Below, piece by piece: positions 1-8,435 of a DNA stretch of 64,000 nucleotides (positions are counted from its first letter, which is position 1; every line of letters begins with the position of its first letter). The stretch spans positions 3,173,501-3,237,500 of the forward strand of contig NZ_AP022673.1 in assembly GCF_013374115.1 (NCBI RefSeq), in the 5' to 3' direction. The translations under genes and the position numbers were made by a program. The notes under the pieces are model-generated. The model was not told where the DNA came from, did not search any database, and was given only the letters and a program-made list of their open reading frames with translations. This stretch comes from Sphingomonas sp. HMP9 (lineage in GTDB: Bacteria; Pseudomonadota; Alphaproteobacteria; Sphingomonadales; Sphingomonadaceae).

Positions 1-16
1 CGTTCAGTTTTACCGT

Positions 17-304
17 ATGACGGATAGATTCAAACGGCCAACGACGTTCGGCGCTTTCGCCATCGCGATAACAATGGCGGTGAACGGCTGCACTGCTTCC
101 CGAAGCGCATTCACTCCGTCCGTCTTTGAAACGGCCAAATCGGCATGTGGCGCAGCAGATGCTTACATTTCAAAATCGAACCCGAAGGCCATTGGGTTTC
201 GAGGGTACGCAGCGTCCCACGCTGAACAAGCTAAATGCCTCGTGGAGCGTCTAAAAGAGACGGACGCGAGGGTGATCGGATTTATCAGCGAACCGCCTAG
301 CTAA
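17..304 (+). CDS. small predicted lipoprotein, function unknown
   Basis: I do not recognise this 95-residue protein. It begins with basic residues, then a hydrophobic stretch, then a lipobox-like V-N-G-C at about residues 22-25, so it may be a small exported lipoprotein. The mature part contains two further cysteines. No clear ribosome-binding site is visible because the window begins 16 bases upstream, so the start could lie further left. The DNA here is much less G+C-rich than the rest of the window, which suggests acquired or fast-evolving sequence. It could also be a plain secreted peptide. Confidence 0.45.
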   Translation: MTDRFKRPTTFGAFAIAITMAVNGCTASRSAFTPSVFETAKSACGAADAYISKSNPKAIGFRGYAASHAEQAKCLVERLKETDARVIGFISEPPS

Positions 305-355
305 ATAGCCGATGTCGCTCAATTGCGGACATTTGGGATCGGGCTAGAAAGAGCA

Positions 356-679
356 ATGTCTATTGTGCCAAGCCTCGACGATTGGAACCGGCAATCCGTT
401 AATGTCATGCAAGCGATGCTTGGTATGATCTCCCCCAATTTTCGCATGGTCACTCTCGATCACGATGGCACGCAATGGATCATCGGCTTCGTGTTGGAGA
501 GCGTAAATGCCGAAGACCGCGAGGAACTCGCCGACTTTGAGGCAGAGTGGGACGCATTACAGAGCGGCCCAACGCCTCGCGATTTGCAAGTCTCGTTCAC
601 GGCTGGGAGCTTGGCATGGCCGAGTGCGCCGACGCGAGCGTTATACCGACGAAGAGAGGTGATGCTCATTCAGGAATGA
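356..679 (+). CDS. hypothetical protein, 107 residues
   Basis: Unrecognised acidic soluble protein with no signal peptide or membrane segment. The ATG chosen is preceded by a purine-rich AGAAAGAG at good spacing; a TTG 33 bases upstream would add eleven residues but has a poorer context. The frame is open to a TGA just before the dprA terminus and uses less G+C-biased codons than its neighbours. Size and acidity resemble small immunity-like or orphan accessory proteins, but no motif supports a function. The 12-mer attgcggacatt occurs on both sides of the gene (322-333 and 697-708). Confidence 0.5.
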   Translation: MSIVPSLDDWNRQSVNVMQAMLGMISPNFRMVTLDHDGTQWIIGFVLESVNAEDREELADFEAEWDALQSGPTPRDLQVSFTAGSLAWPSAPTRALYRRREVMLIQE

Positions 680-747
680 ACGGCAGCTTCCCATCCATTG
701 CGGACATTGCCATCCAGCACACAGGATGTTCCCCAATACGTTAGTGG

Positions 748-1851
748 TCAGACGACGCTCACGCGACCGCCGGCGTGGCGTTCCAGTCGACCGCCGAGTT
801 CGAGTTCGAGCAGGACGGTGTGGACGATTGCGGGGGCGAGGCGGGACTGGCGGATGAGTTCGTCGATCGCGACGGGGACGGGGCCGAGCAGATCCGCGAT
901 CCGGCGGCGCTCGGAGTCGCTGGCATCTTCGGGGGGCGCGGCGGCGTAGGCGTCGATCGGGGAACGGACCGAGCGCGGATCGAACGGGCGGATCTGTTCG
1001 AGGATGTCGGCGGCGGATTGCACCAGCGTGGCGCCTTCGCGGATCAGCAGGTTGCACCCTTGCGCCCGCGGATCGAGCGGGCTGCCGGGAACGGCCATGA
1101 CCTCACGGCCGGACTCGTTCGCCAGGCGGGCGGTGATCAGCGAGCCGGATTTGGGGACGGCCTCGACCACCACCGTGCCGATCGCGAGGCCGGCGATGAT
1201 GCGGTTGCGCGAGGGGAAGTTGCGCGCCTTGGGCTCGGTGCCGGGGGGCTGTTCGGCGAGCAGGAGGCCTTCGCGGGCGATGCGCTCCTGCAAGTCCGCG
1301 TTGTCCGGCGGATAGGCGATGTCGATGCCGCTGGCGATGACGCCGATCGTCGCGCCGTTGGAACCTGCGCCGCCGATCCGGCCAAGTGCCCCGATATGCG
1401 CGGCGGTGTCGATCCCGCGGGCCAGGCCTGAGACGATCGTCGTACCCTCCTCGGCGAGTTGCAGCGCGAGCTGGCGGGCGAAGCGGCAGGCGGCGGCGGA
1501 TGCGTTGCGCGCACCGACCATCGCGATGCAGGGGCGGCGTGCGTGAGCTATGTCGCCGCGCAGAATCAGCGCCGGGGGCGCGGTTTCGATCTCGGCGAGC
1601 AGCCGGGGATAGTCCGGGTCGTCGAGGAAGAGGTGGCGCGCGCCGAGCTTGGCGGTGGCGGCGATCTCGCGCTCGGCGAGGGCCGCGTCTGCGATCCTTG
1701 GTGTGCGTCCACCGCCCCGCGCGGCGAGCATCGGGAGCGCGTCGATGGCGGCGTCCGCGCTGCCGAATCGGGCCATCAGCTGGCGATAGGTGACCGGTCC
1801 GATCCCGGTCGTACGGATGAGCCGAAGTCGTGCGACGGTCGCGTCAGTCAC
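748..1851 (-). CDS. dprA: DNA-processing protein DprA
   Basis: DprA/Smf loads RecA onto incoming single-stranded DNA during natural transformation. The 367-residue protein has an N-terminal helix-hairpin-like segment (TTGIGPVTYRQL), a central Rossmann fold with the family motifs SGLARGID and FPSRNRIIAGL, then PKSGSLITARLA and PGSPLDPRAQGCNLLI. It ends in a winged-helix DML1-type domain over about the last 60 residues. The start is a GTG inside GTGACTGA, overlapping the end of plsY by 8 bases, so translation is probably coupled. The frame stays open upstream through plsY, but that part does not look like protein. Length is normal for the family. Confidence 0.94.
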   Translation of the reverse strand: MTDATVARLRLIRTTGIGPVTYRQLMARFGSADAAIDALPMLAARGGGRTPRIADAALAEREIAATAKLGARHLFLDDPDYPRLLAEIETAPPALILRGDIAHARRPCIAMVGARNASAAACRFARQLALQLAEEGTTIVSGLARGIDTAAHIGALGRIGGAGSNGATIGVIASGIDIAYPPDNADLQERIAREGLLLAEQPPGTEPKARNFPSRNRIIAGLAIGTVVVEAVPKSGSLITARLANESGREVMAVPGSPLDPRAQGCNLLIREGATLVQSAADILEQIRPFDPRSVRSPIDAYAAAPPEDASDSERRRIADLLGPVPVAIDELIRQSRLAPAIVHTVLLELELGGRLERHAGGRVSVV

Positions 1852-2461
1852 CCGGTGGTCGTTTTGCACGGCCGATGCGAGGCTCGGCGCCGGAGAACAG
1901 GCGTTCGATGTTCTCGCGGTGCTTCCAGACCACGATGAGGGCCAGTGCCAGCAGGAGAAGCACCAGATCGAATCGACCGAACACGGCGGCCGCGAACGGT
2001 GCACTGAGCGCGGCGGCCATGCCGGCGACCGAGGAGATGCGCAGGCCTGCGAGAAGGCCGAGCCAGACGACTGCATAGACCAGCCCGAGCGGCCAGTGGA
2101 GCGCAACGACGATCCCCATGAGGGTGGCGACGCCCTTGCCGCCCTTGAACCCGAGCCAGACAGGGTAGCAATGGCCGATGAACGCGCCGGCGGCTGCCAG
2201 GAGGGCGTTGCCGGGGAAGAGGTGCGCGACCAGCAGCACGGCGACCGCGCCCTTGGCCATGTCGAGCAGCAGCGTGGCGGCGGCGAGGCCCTTGCGACCG
2301 GTGCGCAGGACGTTGGTGGCGCCAATGTTGCCCGAGCCGATCGTGCGCAGATCGCCCGCGCCGCCGAGCCGCGTCAGGATGACGCCGAACGGAATCGAGC
2401 CGAGCAGATAGCTCAGCACGAACGATAGCGTGGGCGCGACCCAGAGAATTTCCGTCTGCAA
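1844..2461 (-). CDS. plsY: glycerol-3-phosphate acyltransferase PlsY
   Basis: PlsY is the integral membrane enzyme that transfers the acyl group from acyl-phosphate to glycerol 3-phosphate, making lysophosphatidic acid for phospholipid synthesis. All three family motifs are present: LGSIPFGVIL near residue 21, GSGNIGATNVLRTG near residue 42, and GHCYPVWLGFKGGKGVAT near residue 95. About five hydrophobic segments are visible. At 205 residues it is the usual length. It is the first gene of a two-gene leftward operon with dprA, a common bacterial pairing. Confidence 0.96.
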   Translation of the reverse strand: MQTEILWVAPTLSFVLSYLLGSIPFGVILTRLGGAGDLRTIGSGNIGATNVLRTGRKGLAAATLLLDMAKGAVAVLLVAHLFPGNALLAAAGAFIGHCYPVWLGFKGGKGVATLMGIVVALHWPLGLVYAVVWLGLLAGLRISSVAGMAAALSAPFAAAVFGRFDLVLLLLALALIVVWKHRENIERLFSGAEPRIGRAKRPPGD

Positions 2462-2560
2462 CTACGTCCCCCGTTCTGGAAGGCTTATAAACGACGCGGA
2501 GCGGACGGCAAATGGCTGGCGGTTGATGGAGTGCCGAAAAGAGATTGGTCGTCGGCCTTG

Positions 2561-2689
2561 CGATCCTCCCCCGCCAGGGGGAGGTGGCGCCGTAAGGCGA
2601 CGGAGGGGGAGGACACGAAACGGACGGGGTCGCCTACCTCCCCATCCGTCTGGCAAGGGCCAGCCACCCCCCCTGGCGGGGAGGATCGT
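2561..2689. repeat. family C palindromic element, copy 1
   Basis: An inverted-repeat element with outer arms reading GATCCTCCCCCGCCAGGGGG and the reverse form at 2660-2689. The interior carries the conserved GGAGGTGGCGCC...GGCGACGGAGGGGGAGGACAC block seen in the other C copies near 40.6 and 41.8 kb. It fills most of the 296-base gap between the divergent plsY and murI. I saw no other gene or RNA in this gap. Confidence 0.85.
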
Positions 2690-2757
2690 TGGGCTTTGGC
2701 GGCCGTCAGGGTGATCCGGCCTAGTTTGCGCGAGCCGATCCGTTCTAAGGACCGGAC

Positions 2758-3546
2758 ATGGACCAGCGCCCCATCCTGTTCTTCGATTCCGGTGTCGGCG
2801 GTCTGTCGATCGTCGGTCCGGCGCGCGCGGCGTTGCCCGATGCGCCGTTCGTGTACGCGGCCGACTCGGCTGGCTTTCCTTATGGCACGAAGAGCGAGGC
2901 GGAGATCGCGGCGCGCGTGCCGGTGCTGCTGGGGCGGCTGGCGGAGCGGTACCGACCGCGGCTGATCGTGATTGCGTGCAACACCGCCTCGACGATCGCG
3001 CTGCCCGTGGTGCGCGCCGCGCTTGACCTGCCGGTGGTGGGGACGGTGCCGGCGATCAAGCCCGCCGCGCTGCTGTCGACGACGCGGACGATCGGCGTGC
3101 TGGGGACCGAGGCGACCGTGCGGCAGGCGTATGTCGACGATCTGGCGGCGAGGTTCGCAGGCGATTGCACGGTGCTGCGCCATGGTTCGGCGGCTTTGGT
3201 CGAGATGGCGGAGGCCAAGTTGCACGGGCGGGCGGTTGCGCCGGAGCGCTATGCCGCGGTGCTCGACGGGTTGTTCTCACAAGCCGGCGGCGAGGCGATC
3301 GACGTGATCGTCAACGCGTGTACGCATTTCCCGCTGGTCGAAGCGGAGTTGGCGGCCGCGGCGCCCGGCGTGCGGTTCGTCGACGGTGGTCCCGGGATCG
3401 CGCGGCGGATCGTTCACCTGATGCAGGGCGAATCGTGGCCGGGCGCGGGGGAGGGTGTCGCCGTCTTCACCCGCCTGGGCGACGACGAACGCGCGCTCGC
3501 ACCGGCGTTGGCGGCGCGCGGGTTTGGCAGGATCGAGCCGCTCTAG
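2758..3546 (+). CDS. murI: glutamate racemase
   Basis: Interconverts L- and D-glutamate, supplying D-Glu for peptidoglycan. The 262-residue protein has the N-terminal DSGVGG motif (residues 10-15) and both catalytic cysteines in their standard contexts: ACNTAS (Cys74) and NACTHFPL (Cys188, His190). The start ATG follows a purine-rich segment (TCTAAGGACCGGAC) containing AAGGA. It stands alone between a family C repeat and hemA on the same strand, and a 124-base gap follows that shows nothing distinctive. Confidence 0.96.
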   Translation: MDQRPILFFDSGVGGLSIVGPARAALPDAPFVYAADSAGFPYGTKSEAEIAARVPVLLGRLAERYRPRLIVIACNTASTIALPVVRAALDLPVVGTVPAIKPAALLSTTRTIGVLGTEATVRQAYVDDLAARFAGDCTVLRHGSAALVEMAEAKLHGRAVAPERYAAVLDGLFSQAGGEAIDVIVNACTHFPLVEAELAAAAPGVRFVDGGPGIARRIVHLMQGESWPGAGEGVAVFTRLGDDERALAPALAARGFGRIEPL

Positions 3547-3670
3547 GCGTCGGCCTGGGACAATGTGGCACCTTGCTTCGCGGGCGCATCGTGGCAATGT
3601 GCATCCAGGATGAGGGAAGCGATCACCGTAAGAGCGGTATTGCGCTGGAAACGAGTGAAAGCGAGGCGTA

Positions 3671-4945
3671 GTGCCCAAGGCCATGAGTATCGCAGGCAAA
3701 ACGGCAACGGACGGCAGCACGGGTCCGCGAGTCGATTATTCGCGCGTGTTCACGCAGGCGATCGACCGGTTGCATGCCGAGGGCCGCTACCGCGTGTTCA
3801 TCGATATCCTGCGCAACAAGGGCGCGTTCCCCAACGCGCGCTGCTTTGCCGGGCATAACGGCCCCAAGCCGATCACCGTGTGGTGCTCGAACGATTATCT
3901 CGCAATGGGCCAGCATCCCAAGGTGATCGCGGCGATGGAAGAGGCGCTGCACGACGTCGGCGCGGGCTCGGGCGGCACGCGCAACATCGGCGGCAACACG
4001 CATTACCATGTCGACCTGGAGGGCGAACTCGCCGACCTGCACGGCAAGGAAGCGGCGTTGCTGTTCACCAGCGGCTATGTCTCGAACGAGGCGACTCTGG
4101 CGACGCTGGCCAAGGTCCTGCCGGGCTGCATCATCTTTTCGGACGAGCTGAACCACGCGTCGATGATCGCGGGCATCCGCAATTCTGGGTGCGAGAAGCG
4201 CGTGTTCCGCCACAACGACCTTGCGCATCTCGAAGAGCTGCTGGCCGCGGAAGATCCGGCGGCGCCCAAGCTGATCGCGTTCGAGAGCGTGTATTCGATG
4301 GAGGGCGACATCGCGCCGATCGCCGCCGTGTGCGACCTCGCCGACCGCTACAATGCGCTGACCTATTGCGACGAGGTCCATGCGGTCGGGATGTACGGCG
4401 CGCGGGGCGGCGGGATTTCGGAGCGGGACGACGTCGCGCACCGGATCACGATCCTCGAGGGCACGCTTGGCAAGGCGTTCGGCGTGATGGGCGGCTATAT
4501 TGCCGCCGACCGCACGATCGTCGACGTGATCCGCAGCTATGCGCCGGGGTTCATCTTCACGACCTCGTTGTCGCCGGTGCTGGTCGCGGGCGTGCTCGCC
4601 AGCGTGCGGCATCTGAAGAGCTCGAGCGTCGAGCGCGACGGGCAGCAGGCCTCGGCGGCGATGCTGAAGGCGATGCTGAAGGACGCCGGGCTGCCGGTGA
4701 TGATCGGCGACACGCATATTGTGCCGCTGATGGTCGGCGATCCGGTCAAGGCGAAGAAGATCAGCGACGTGCTGCTCGCCGAATACGGCGTGTACGTGCA
4801 GCCGATCAACTACCCGACCGTGCCGCGCGGGACCGAGCGGCTTCGGTTCACCCCGGGCCCTGCGCATACCGAGGCGATGATGCGCGAACTGACCGATGCG
4901 CTGGTCGAGATCTGGAGCCGGTTGGACTTGCGCAAGGCGGCTTGA
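3671..4945 (+). CDS. hemA: 5-aminolevulinate synthase
   Basis: PLP enzyme condensing glycine and succinyl-CoA to 5-aminolevulinate, the first step of the alphaproteobacterial C4 tetrapyrrole route. The PLP-binding lysine is in GTLGKAFG (about Lys268). Other family blocks include [25 protein letters not shown] and [10 protein letters not shown]. The protein is 424 residues with the GTG at 3671, which has GAGG four bases upstream; the ATG at 3683 would remove four residues. Residues 1-20 are an unstructured Gly/Thr-rich extension before the conserved [19 protein letters not shown]. It supplies heme for the oxidase cluster 20 kb away. Confidence 0.96.
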   Translation: MPKAMSIAGKTATDGSTGPRVDYSRVFTQAIDRLHAEGRYRVFIDILRNKGAFPNARCFAGHNGPKPITVWCSNDYLAMGQHPKVIAAMEEALHDVGAGSGGTRNIGGNTHYHVDLEGELADLHGKEAALLFTSGYVSNEATLATLAKVLPGCIIFSDELNHASMIAGIRNSGCEKRVFRHNDLAHLEELLAAEDPAAPKLIAFESVYSMEGDIAPIAAVCDLADRYNALTYCDEVHAVGMYGARGGGISERDDVAHRITILEGTLGKAFGVMGGYIAADRTIVDVIRSYAPGFIFTTSLSPVLVAGVLASVRHLKSSSVERDGQQASAAMLKAMLKDAGLPVMIGDTHIVPLMVGDPVKAKKISDVLLAEYGVYVQPINYPTVPRGTERLRFTPGPAHTEAMMRELTDALVEIWSRLDLRKAA

Positions 4946-4978
4946 GGCCGGGCCTTGCTAGCGGCGGGGCCGCGCTGA

Positions 4979-5536
4979 TCAGTCGATCGTGATCGTGCCG
5001 TCGGTATCAGGAACGGCAAGAGGTTCGCCAAATCCCACCGAATGGAATCGCGTATAATCGCCTTCCACGGGTTCAGCGTAAACATGCACGATGGAGCGGT
5101 TCCCGTCGACAACCCAGTAATTGGGGATGCCGCCGCCGGCATAAGCGAAGCGCTTCATTGTGGTGTCGCGAGCGACGGAGGTTTCCGCGACTTCGATGAC
5201 GAGTAGGAATGCGTCAGCGGTCAGCAGGCCGTTACCCTCGGCTGGTTCGCGCAACACGGCAACGTCACAGCCGAGCACGGTGTCGTGGCCGAGATCGACA
5301 CCGATTTCGCCCATAATCCGAGCTTCGGGTAACAGGCGCGAACGACGGATGCCGATCTGCATCTGACGCGCGGCATGTGCTGTCAAAGGCGGGTTCATCC
5401 GTTCGAGTTCCCCATCGACCAGTTCGACCTTGATGTCGTCGAACGCGCCGGACTCACCTATGCGCAGGAACTCGGCGGTGGTGAAACGCGCCCTGGTCTG
5501 CTGATCGGTGCGGAGAATAACGGCGGACTTATTCAT
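4979..5536 (-). CDS. Uma2-family (DUF820) restriction-endonuclease-fold protein
   Basis: Uma2/DUF820 proteins have a PD-(D/E)XK nuclease fold; their physiological role is poorly known. The order of elements fits: VELVDGELERMNPP near residue 40, a CDVAVLREP strand near 110, LLVIEVAETS near 128, and a lysine in TTMKRFAYAG followed by PNYWVVD. The ATG at 5536 is chosen because homologous sequence begins just after it and the open frame upstream carries no recognisable protein. It converges with hemA. Nuclease activity is inferred from the fold only. Confidence 0.78.
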   Translation of the reverse strand: MNKSAVILRTDQQTRARFTTAEFLRIGESGAFDDIKVELVDGELERMNPPLTAHAARQMQIGIRRSRLLPEARIMGEIGVDLGHDTVLGCDVAVLREPAEGNGLLTADAFLLVIEVAETSVARDTTMKRFAYAGGGIPNYWVVDGNRSIVHVYAEPVEGDYTRFHSVGFGEPLAVPDTDGTITID

Positions 5537-5587
5537 GGCGGAGTCGTACCACGAATCCGAGGTTCCTACGAGTCGCCCAACCAATCC

Positions 5588-6052
5588 CTACAGCGCGGCG
5601 GCCAGCATCGTCAGGATGCCGAGACCGAGCGACAACGGCACGCGCAGCGCCATCCAGCCGGGCGGTGCGATACCGGCGCGCACCAGCGCGCGGTCGACGA
5701 GCAGCGCGCCGATCAGGCTGATGCCGAGCACCACGAGCGACGGGCCGGGCCAGCGCAGGCCGACCATCCAGGGCCAGGCAGTGACGAGCGCGATCAGCGA
5801 GGGGGCGACGCTGGCGAACCAGAGCCAGCGCGGGGCCGAGTCGGTGCGCGCGGCAAGGCCCCACCAGAGGCCACCAAGGAAGCTCAGGATCAGCGCGGCA
5901 TAGGCGTAGGCGATCGCCAGCGCCGAGTAGCGGCTTTGCGGATCGCCGCTCAGCAACAGCGCGACTGCCCCGAGTTGCGGGAGCAGGCCGCTCAGGCCGA
6001 GCAGGCGCGCGATCGGCGGGATGCCGCCGGTCGTGGCAGGTCGCACGGGCAT
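5588..6052 (-). CDS. DUF3429 family membrane protein
   Basis: A 154-residue protein with about five hydrophobic helices separated by short loops. The segment ILSFLGGLWWGLA and the following WLWFASVAPSLIAL match the DUF3429 pattern as I remember it. Function unknown. Its ATG overlaps the stop codon of the anti-sigma gene by one base (TGATG), so it belongs to the sigma/anti-sigma operon. It could be a membrane partner of that stress circuit, but this is inferred from position only. Confidence 0.75.
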   Translation of the reverse strand: MPVRPATTGGIPPIARLLGLSGLLPQLGAVALLLSGDPQSRYSALAIAYAYAALILSFLGGLWWGLAARTDSAPRWLWFASVAPSLIALVTAWPWMVGLRWPGPSLVVLGISLIGALLVDRALVRAGIAPPGWMALRVPLSLGLGILTMLAAAL

Positions 6053-6756
6053 CAGACGCGTGCGACCACACCAGTGGCGACGACTGGACCGGTCGGCAGG
6101 CCGGTCGGCGAGCCACCGAGCGGCTCGACCGAAATGGCGAGCGTCACGCCGGGGGTTATGCGATCGCGGTCGACGCCCTTGGGGGCCAGCGCGGTCGGGC
6201 GTCCCGAGAGCAGGCCTAGCGCGTGCGGCACGCCGTCGCCGCCGATCACCCAGAGTTCGGCGACACGCGCATTCGGCACGCCGGGGCCTGCCGCGACGCG
6301 GAGCGCGCCGTTGGCGGGATCATAGACCGCGGCGACGGGCGCCTTCGCATCGCCGAGCATCGCGACGAGGACGCTGCTCGCGCGCGCCACGGGAACCGGC
6401 TGTGCAACCGGCACGGTCGGCTCGGGACGGACCATCACGAACAGCAACAGCGACGCGGCGATCGCGCTGGTAACGGCGGCAAGCGCCGGCCATGCGAAGC
6501 GGTTGGTCCTTGAAGGCGTCGCGTTCGCATCGAGACTGGCCTCGATCCGTGCGACGAGATGCGGCGGGGCGGCGTATTCCGGCCAGAGATCGAACAGCGC
6601 GGCGAGTCGCGACCGCCACCATTCGACCTGCGCGGCAAAACCGGGTTCGGCGAGGACGCGGCGGAGCGCTGCGCCGCGCTCTTCTCCGTCGAGCAGGCCG
6701 AGCGCGAGTTCGGCTGCGGCGACATCCTCGGGGACAGCGATATCCGGATCAGCCAT
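6052..6756 (-). CDS. anti-sigma factor, RskA-like
   Basis: A 234-residue protein with a cytoplasmic N-terminal helical domain (AAAELALGLLDGEERGAA...), one membrane helix around residues 88-110, and an extracytoplasmic domain containing the RskA-type ELWVIGGDGVPHALGLL segment. It lacks the His/Cys zinc motif of ZAS-type anti-sigma factors. It overlaps the upstream sigma gene by 8 bases, the usual arrangement for a membrane-anchored anti-sigma factor that holds its cognate ECF sigma until a periplasmic signal releases it. Confidence 0.83.
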   Translation of the reverse strand: MADPDIAVPEDVAAAELALGLLDGEERGAALRRVLAEPGFAAQVEWWRSRLAALFDLWPEYAAPPHLVARIEASLDANATPSRTNRFAWPALAAVTSAIAASLLLFVMVRPEPTVPVAQPVPVARASSVLVAMLGDAKAPVAAVYDPANGALRVAAGPGVPNARVAELWVIGGDGVPHALGLLSGRPTALAPKGVDRDRITPGVTLAISVEPLGGSPTGLPTGPVVATGVVARV

Positions 6757-7318
6757 CGAGGCAATCCTTCAGGCGGGCGAGGCCGCGGCGGACCCAGCTC
6801 TTCATCGTGCCCAGCGGCACGGCGCGCTTGATCGCCAGTTCGGCATAGGTGATGCCGTCGAAAAATGCGGTGCGGATCGCGTCGCGCTGCTGCGGTTCGA
6901 GGGCGTCGAGGCATTCGATCAGTTCACGCGACGATTCGCTCGCCAGCATCCCCGCTTCGGCGCCTTCGCCGGGATCGGCGATGTCGGGCGCGTCGTCGAG
7001 CGGGCTGGTGCGGCGGACGCCCTGCGCGCGCTGCCAGTCGATGGCGCGGTTGCGCGCGATCGTCGCCAACCAGGTTATCGGGCTCGCGCGACCGGGTTCC
7101 CAGGCACCGGCGCGTTTCCAGATCGTGAGATAGACCTCGTGCAGCACATCCTCCGCGGCTTGGGCGTTGCCGCAGATACGGTGGGTGATGCCGAAAAGCT
7201 TCGCGCTGGTCAGCGAATAGAGTTCGCGAAACGCGTCGCGATCCTCCTGGCCGGTACGCAACAGCACCTCGGAAAGGTGCGCGCGGGCGGCATCTGCGTC
7301 TGGATAGGCTCTGGTCAC
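6749..7318 (-). CDS. ECF sigma factor (SigK-like)
   Basis: An RNA polymerase sigma-70 family member of ECF size (189 residues). Region 2 is visible as FRELYSLTSAKLFGITHRIC followed by AEDVLHEVYLTIWKRAGAW and ITWLATIARNRAIDW. Region 4 is the C-terminal helix-turn-helix DAIRTAFFDGITYAELA...GTMKSWVRRGLARLKDCL. The GTG start lies 11 bases from the stop of the upstream lipoprotein gene; the frame is open further upstream but encodes nothing sigma-like. It pairs with the RskA-like anti-sigma factor directly downstream. Confidence 0.9.
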   Translation of the reverse strand: MTRAYPDADAARAHLSEVLLRTGQEDRDAFRELYSLTSAKLFGITHRICGNAQAAEDVLHEVYLTIWKRAGAWEPGRASPITWLATIARNRAIDWQRAQGVRRTSPLDDAPDIADPGEGAEAGMLASESSRELIECLDALEPQQRDAIRTAFFDGITYAELAIKRAVPLGTMKSWVRRGLARLKDCLDG

Positions 7319-7328
7319 GAAGTGGAAC

Positions 7329-7754
7329 CTAGCGGCTGAGTCCGTCGCGGCAATAGCCTTCGCCTGGCTTGACGGTGAGACAGTCGGTTTTGCCGAACAG
7401 ATATTTGAGTCCGGTCGCGTCGCCGTTGGTCGGGCGCAGGGTTTCGCGGATGCCGCCGCGATCGAACGACAGCGCATCGCCGCTCGCTATGCCGTCGAAC
7501 GTGCCTTTGTTGTCGAGGTCCCATTGCATCGCAAGCGTGTAGCGGCCGGGGGTGGTCGTGGGGGCGATGTCGAGGACCATGCCTTCGACGCCGATCCAGC
7601 GGCCGGTATAGTCGGGCGCGGGTTTCGGCTTGGGCGGGACCAGTTTGCGTTCGACCGATCCGGCAGACGTCATGTTGCCATCGCTGCTGGTGTCGGGTGC
7701 CGGGCCGGAGCAGGCGGTCAGCGCGACGGCGGCGATCAAGGTCAGGGGTTTCAT
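7329..7754 (-). CDS. predicted lipoprotein, function unknown
   Basis: A 141-residue protein with a short signal peptide ending in a lipobox (ALTAC, Cys16). The mature part contains TGRWIGVEGMVLDI and a C-terminal pair of cysteines (Cys123 and Cys134 approximately) in KTDCLTVKPGEGYC. The ATG has a strong AAGGAGA ribosome-binding site eight bases upstream. It lies just upstream of the sigma gene and may be co-transcribed with it. The YTGRWIG opening is common in small periplasmic beta-barrel proteins; no specific function can be assigned. Confidence 0.65.
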   Translation of the reverse strand: MKPLTLIAAVALTACSGPAPDTSSDGNMTSAGSVERKLVPPKPKPAPDYTGRWIGVEGMVLDIAPTTTPGRYTLAMQWDLDNKGTFDGIASGDALSFDRGGIRETLRPTNGDATGLKYLFGKTDCLTVKPGEGYCRDGLSR

Positions 7755-7804
7755 GGCACGTCTCCTTGAGGACGATCGGCATTTGGCGCCGATTTCTGTT
7801 CCCG

Positions 7805-7891
7805 CCGTCATCCTGACGAACGTCAGGTTCCAGAGCAAATGAGTGTCGTGCCCTGTAACCCTGGGTCCTGACTTTCGTCAGGATGACGGCG
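7805..7891. repeat. family B palindromic element, copy 1
   Basis: Inverted arms CGTCATCCTGACGAACGTCA and the reverse TGACTTTCGTCAGGATGACG surround an interior of about 45 bases containing CCCTGTAACCCTGG. The same arms recur near 24.5, 27.8, 51.9 and 57.1 kb. It occupies the gap between the divergent lipoprotein and rpiB genes. Confidence 0.85.
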
Positions 7892-8000
7892 TTGATTGGG
7901 ATGCGCCCGTCTATCACGCCCCCGCGAACAGGTGTGGCAAAATCCGGCTCGGGTGGGTAAGGAGCTGGGCACCCGATCCCCCGTCACAGGATTACGCCAG

Positions 8001-8435
8001 GTGCGCATCGCCATCGCGTCCGATCACGCCGCCGTTTCGTTGAAAGCGGTGCTTGCCGCGTGGCTGCGCGAGGCGGGGCACGACGTGCTCGACCTTGGCC
8101 CCGAAGGCACCGCCAGCGTCGATTATCCCGATTACGGGTATAAGCTCGCCTCGGCGATCGCCGATGGCAGCGCCGAACGCGGCATCGCACTGTGCGGATC
8201 GGGCATCGGCATCTCGATCGCCGCGAACCGCAACCCCGCCTGCCGCTGCGCGCTCGTCTCCGAGCCGCTGTCGGCGAGCCTTGCGCGCATCCATAACGAC
8301 GCCAACGCCATCGCGATGGGCGCCCGCCTGATCGGCGAGGAAATGGCCAAGGCGTGTGTCGAAGCCTTCCTCGCCGCCGATTTTGCCGGCGGCCGTCATC
8401 AACTCCGTGTCGACAAGCTAAAGGTCCCTGCATGA
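8001..8435 (+). CDS. rpiB: ribose-5-phosphate isomerase B
   Basis: Interconverts ribose 5-phosphate and ribulose 5-phosphate. The 144-residue protein has the RpiB/LacA fold signatures: SDHAAVSLK at the N-terminus, [14 protein letters not shown] with the catalytic Cys65, and [16 protein letters not shown] with the active-site His. The GTG start fits the conserved beginning of the family ([10 protein letters not shown]); the frame upstream reads through a repeat and is not used. Its TGA overlaps the ATG of glyA (ATGA). Confidence 0.94.
   Translation: MRIAIASDHAAVSLKAVLAAWLREAGHDVLDLGPEGTASVDYPDYGYKLASAIADGSAERGIALCGSGIGISIAANRNPACRCALVSEPLSASLARIHNDANAIAMGARLIGEEMAKACVEAFLAADFAGGRHQLRVDKLKVPA

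Noticed and set aside
748..2325. A single 525-codon leftward frame covering dprA and part of plsY
   Set aside because: The N-terminal 158 codons lie in an alternate frame of plsY and look like low-complexity Ala/Ser/Arg sequence. The real dprA begins at the GTG 1851.
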